Source of the DNA: Methylocystis sp. Sn-Cys
GTDB lineage: Bacteria > Pseudomonadota > Alphaproteobacteria > Rhizobiales > Beijerinckiaceae
Assembly: GCF_016745395.1 (NCBI RefSeq)
Contig: NZ_JAERVJ010000003.1
Span: 433,565 to 497,564 of the forward strand
DNA: 64,000 nucleotides
Direction: 5' to 3'
The notes beneath the pieces are model-generated. The model was not told where the DNA came from. It saw only the letters and a list, made by a program, of their open reading frames with translations, and searched no databases. Of the stretch, positions 61,633-64,000 are shown in pieces (position 1 is the stretch's first letter; each line of letters begins with the position of its first letter). Position numbers and translations under genes: made by a program.

Positions 61633-63672
61633 TCACCGGCTCGCCGTGGCGCCCTGGGCGGCGACCTTGTTGCTGTTGGGCGCCTTGGCCATCAACGAGT
61701 CGATCCGGTCACGCTCCCGCTTGAAATCCGCCAGCATGCGGCCTTCGATCTCGCGGGTGCGGGCGAGCTTGACGCGCATCGGATCGACGAAATGGCCGTT
61801 GACCATGACCTCGTAATGGAGATGCGGGCCGGTCGAGAGGCCCGTCGAGCCGAGGAAGCCGACGATTTGTCCCTGCTTGACGCGCACGCCTTCCGAAACG
61901 CCTCGCGCGAAGCCCGACATGTGATTGTAGGTCGTGATGTAGCCGTTGGCGTGCTGGATCTCGACGCGGCGGCCATAGCCGGAGTCCCACTGCGCCTTGA
62001 TCACCGTGCCATTGCCGGCGGCGAGAATCGGCGTGCCGATCGGCGCCGCCCAATCGACGCCCGTGTGCATCTTGTAGTAGCCGAGGATCGGGTGGCGGCG
62101 CATGCCGAAGCCCGAGCGCGTCTCGCCGAGCGAAATGGGCTTGCGCACCAGGAATTTGCGGCTCGAGCGGCCGCTCTCGTCGTAATAATCGACGAGCCCG
62201 TCGTCCTGGGTCTGGAAGCGATAGTAGCGATAGGTCTCATTATGCGTGGTCAGCGACGCATAGAGGAGGGAGTCGCGCGTTGGTCCCGAGCCGTCGTCCG
62301 GCTCGTCGTAAAAGACGTCGAGGGAATCGCCGCCCGCCGCGCCGCGCTGCAGATCGACATCATTTGCGAAAATGCGCACCAGCTCGCCCACCACTGTTTT
62401 GGGGATCTGCTGTTTCAGTGCGGTCTCGTAAAGCGAGTTGTAGAGCCGCATGGCGCCGGAATCGTCGTCCTCGCCATCGGCGAAATCATCTGCGGGCGCG
62501 CGTTTCGACGCGCGTCGTGCGCCGCCCGAGGGCGCCGTCGGCGTCTGCACGAAGGCGCCTTGATCATTCGCGGCGACGATCGATTCGACCTCGTCGTCAT
62601 TGTAAACGGACAGGCGCGCGAGCTGCATATTTTTGCCCGAGCCGTCGAAATCCGCGAACAGCAGCTTCACGCGCTGGCCTTCGCGAACGGGATCGCGCTT
62701 GCCCCGATAGGCGGCCGCGACCGCGGCCATACGCGCCCTCGGCACGCCGTTGGCGGCGAGAATGTCGTCGAGCGTCTCGCCGCGGCGCACGATCGCCAGC
62801 TTTTCTTCCATCTGCGTCGGTTGTGGCGTGTCGCGCGGCGCGATGGTGACATTTTCCGGCACCATGCGTACTTCGATCGACGAAAAAGGCGCGGTGAGCG
62901 ACGTCCCCGGCGCGGCGTAGGCGAGGGCCTGTGGGTCCATGGCGGCGGCGCGGCTCGTGCGCGACAGCAGAAGTTGGCCGGGGAGGGGCAGGGCGGCGGC
63001 CTTGGGTCCCGCCGCGAGCGAACTCTTCACCTGCTCATTGACCTGCGCCTGCGCCTCGTCGAACGAGAGCTGCGCGCTCTGCGAATGGATGTCGAGCCCT
63101 GAAAGATCCCTGGTGACGAAAGAGACTTCCGCTTCGTCGAGGGCGACGTCGGACTCGCCGTTGGTCTCGGGCGCGCGCGGATCGCTCGCCAGCTTGAGCG
63201 GATTATAGAGCGGCACTTCGCCGGCGAAGTTCGTCGGCGCCAGCGTGAGAGTCGCGGCGACATGGGTGAAGGCGCGCGTGCGCACCACTTCCTTGTCGCC
63301 GGATTTCGACGTGGTGGCGGCGCGGAATGTTTGCTTGGCCGCCACGACGTCGACCGCGCGCATCAGGCGATCGCCCTTTTTCGGATTGACCGAAGTGCCT
63401 TCGGCCTCCACCTGTGGCGCCGGCTGCGCGCGCTGCGGCGCTTCGGCGAAGCGTGTCTGCTGGTCGAGCGCCGTATAGGCCGCGGCGCTGATCAGCAGCG
63501 CCCCGAAAAAGCCGGTGAGAACGGTTCCGGAAAGCCAGCGGGCGGATACGCGGCGCCGGTCGTCGGCTGTATGGCGGCGCCCGTCGACTTCGATCGCAGG
63601 TTCCTCGCCGAGTTCGAGCCAGTCTGGGCTCGCAGAGGCGGAGGCGAGGCGGCTGTTGAATTGCAATCCCAT
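61633..63672 (-). CDS. Large M23-family peptidoglycan hydrolase (LytM-type)
   Basis: 679 residues: an N-terminal cytoplasmic tail (~45), one membrane helix (LTGFFGALLISAAAYTAL), a long periplasmic linker, a LysM-like segment (LAIVRRGETLDDILAANGVP), and a C-terminal LytM domain with metal-ligand motifs HTGVDWAAP and HLHYEV, both intact. It is probably an anchored zinc endopeptidase, or activator, cutting crosslinks for growth or division. Confidence 0.92.
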   Translation of the reverse strand: MGLQFNSRLASASASPDWLELGEEPAIEVDGRRHTADDRRRVSARWLSGTVLTGFFGALLISAAAYTALDQQTRFAEAPQRAQPAPQVEAEGTSVNPKKGDRLMRAVDVVAAKQTFRAATTSKSGDKEVVRTRAFTHVAATLTLAPTNFAGEVPLYNPLKLASDPRAPETNGESDVALDEAEVSFVTRDLSGLDIHSQSAQLSFDEAQAQVNEQVKSSLAAGPKAAALPLPGQLLLSRTSRAAAMDPQALAYAAPGTSLTAPFSSIEVRMVPENVTIAPRDTPQPTQMEEKLAIVRRGETLDDILAANGVPRARMAAVAAAYRGKRDPVREGQRVKLLFADFDGSGKNMQLARLSVYNDDEVESIVAANDQGAFVQTPTAPSGGARRASKRAPADDFADGEDDDSGAMRLYNSLYETALKQQIPKTVVGELVRIFANDVDLQRGAAGGDSLDVFYDEPDDGSGPTRDSLLYASLTTHNETYRYYRFQTQDDGLVDYYDESGRSSRKFLVRKPISLGETRSGFGMRRHPILGYYKMHTGVDWAAPIGTPILAAGNGTVIKAQWDSGYGRRVEIQHANGYITTYNHMSGFARGVSEGVRVKQGQIVGFLGSTGLSTGPHLHYEVMVNGHFVDPMRVKLARTREIEGRMLADFKRERDRIDSLMAKAPNSNKVAAQGATASR

Positions 63673-64000
63673 GAAGCGGAGCCGTGGCCTTTCAGAACTT
63701 TTCAGGGGCGATATGCGGGGCGTGCGTCGTCATCCTGACCGCTCCCGGTTTCCTGGCGCTGACGTACGAAGCACGCATATTACATGACGACGAAGCCTTC
63801 GCATTATGGCTCATTTACGGCGCGCCCTCGGGCATCGCTCGAAAAAGTTATCCACCGGTCGATCCCAAGAGAACCGGGGCCTTCGGCGACCATGCGACAA
63901 AAGTGCGAAAGTTTTTCGAACGAGCGTTGACACCTCGAGGGTCGATCCGTATAACGCATTCATCGACGGCGGCGCTGCCAACGGTTGCAGCGGATGCGGT
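63673..64000. other. 328-base terminal gap with an outward promoter
   Basis: No gene. TTATCCACC (63848-63856), one mismatch from a DnaA box, stands alone. A consensus promoter (see next entry) and a terminal dyad CGCTGC/GCAGCG near 63974-63993 are the only structures seen. Confidence 0.6.
63927..63955 (+). promoter_or_regulatory. Consensus sigma-70 promoter reading out of the window
   Basis: TTGACA (63927-63932), 17-base spacer, TATAAC (63950-63955): the best promoter in the window. Its gene lies beyond the edge. Such near-perfect boxes usually serve stable RNA or very highly expressed genes. Confidence 0.75.

Overview
The window reads as a contiguous piece of an alphaproteobacterial chromosome, most likely order Rhizobiales/Hyphomicrobiales. 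The support is: GC-rich codon use; an alphaproteobacterial-type division cluster ending ftsZ-lpxC-bamD-recN; an FtsZ tail of the [10 protein letters not shown] type; an ActSR/RegBA redox system; an MmcB protein; a class II (CP4-like) EPSP synthase; and several intergenic palindromic repeats typical of this order. A methanotroph-like relative (Methylocystaceae/Beijerinckiaceae) would fit the copper-type locus, but that is only an impression.

Region 1 (1-21.9 kb) is the dcw cluster. ftsI (partial), murE, murF, mraY, murD, ftsW, murG, murC and murB are followed by an unexpected polytopic membrane protein, then ddl, ftsQ, ftsA and ftsZ. lpxC, bamD and recN follow. Most junctions overlap by 1-4 bases. 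Together they make lipid II, place and constrict the septum, and start lipid A synthesis and outer-membrane protein assembly.

Region 2 (22-33.9 kb) holds short housekeeping units: nth, a DUF2244 protein, a DedA protein, a small RHH-like protein, gloA, a cation-diffusion facilitator, xseB, a DUF3422 protein, recF, and the run coaBC-dut-Rrf2 regulator-enoyl-CoA hydratase, then rpsT. A 0.85-kb largely non-coding gap leads to dnaA.

Region 3 (34.8-47.9 kb) holds dnaA, a J-domain protein, an orphan PotF-like binding protein, mmcB, actR/actS, two proteins resembling mitochondrial complex I assembly factors (NDUFAF6-like and NDUFAF3/Mth938-like) beside secF-secD-yajC, a secreted Gly/His/Trp-rich protein, argE and apaG.

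Region 4 (48-52.8 kb) is the most unusual part. A TonB-dependent receptor is embedded among three small exported cysteine-motif proteins of DUF2946 type and two further tiny proteins, behind two adjacent dyad operators. I read it as a metal (probably copper) uptake or handling locus.

Region 5 (53-64 kb) holds metZ behind a promoter plus a SAM-II riboswitch, a double-domain dCTP deaminase, an orphan histidine kinase, tRNA-Gly(CCC), a HicA/HicB pair, aroA-cmk, gluQ, two tandem acyl-carrier-like proteins that lack the phosphopantetheine serine, a large M23 peptidase and a consensus promoter leaving the window.

At least six families of palindromic intergenic repeats are scattered through the window. 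They occupy most convergent gene junctions, and in three places one family sits inside another.
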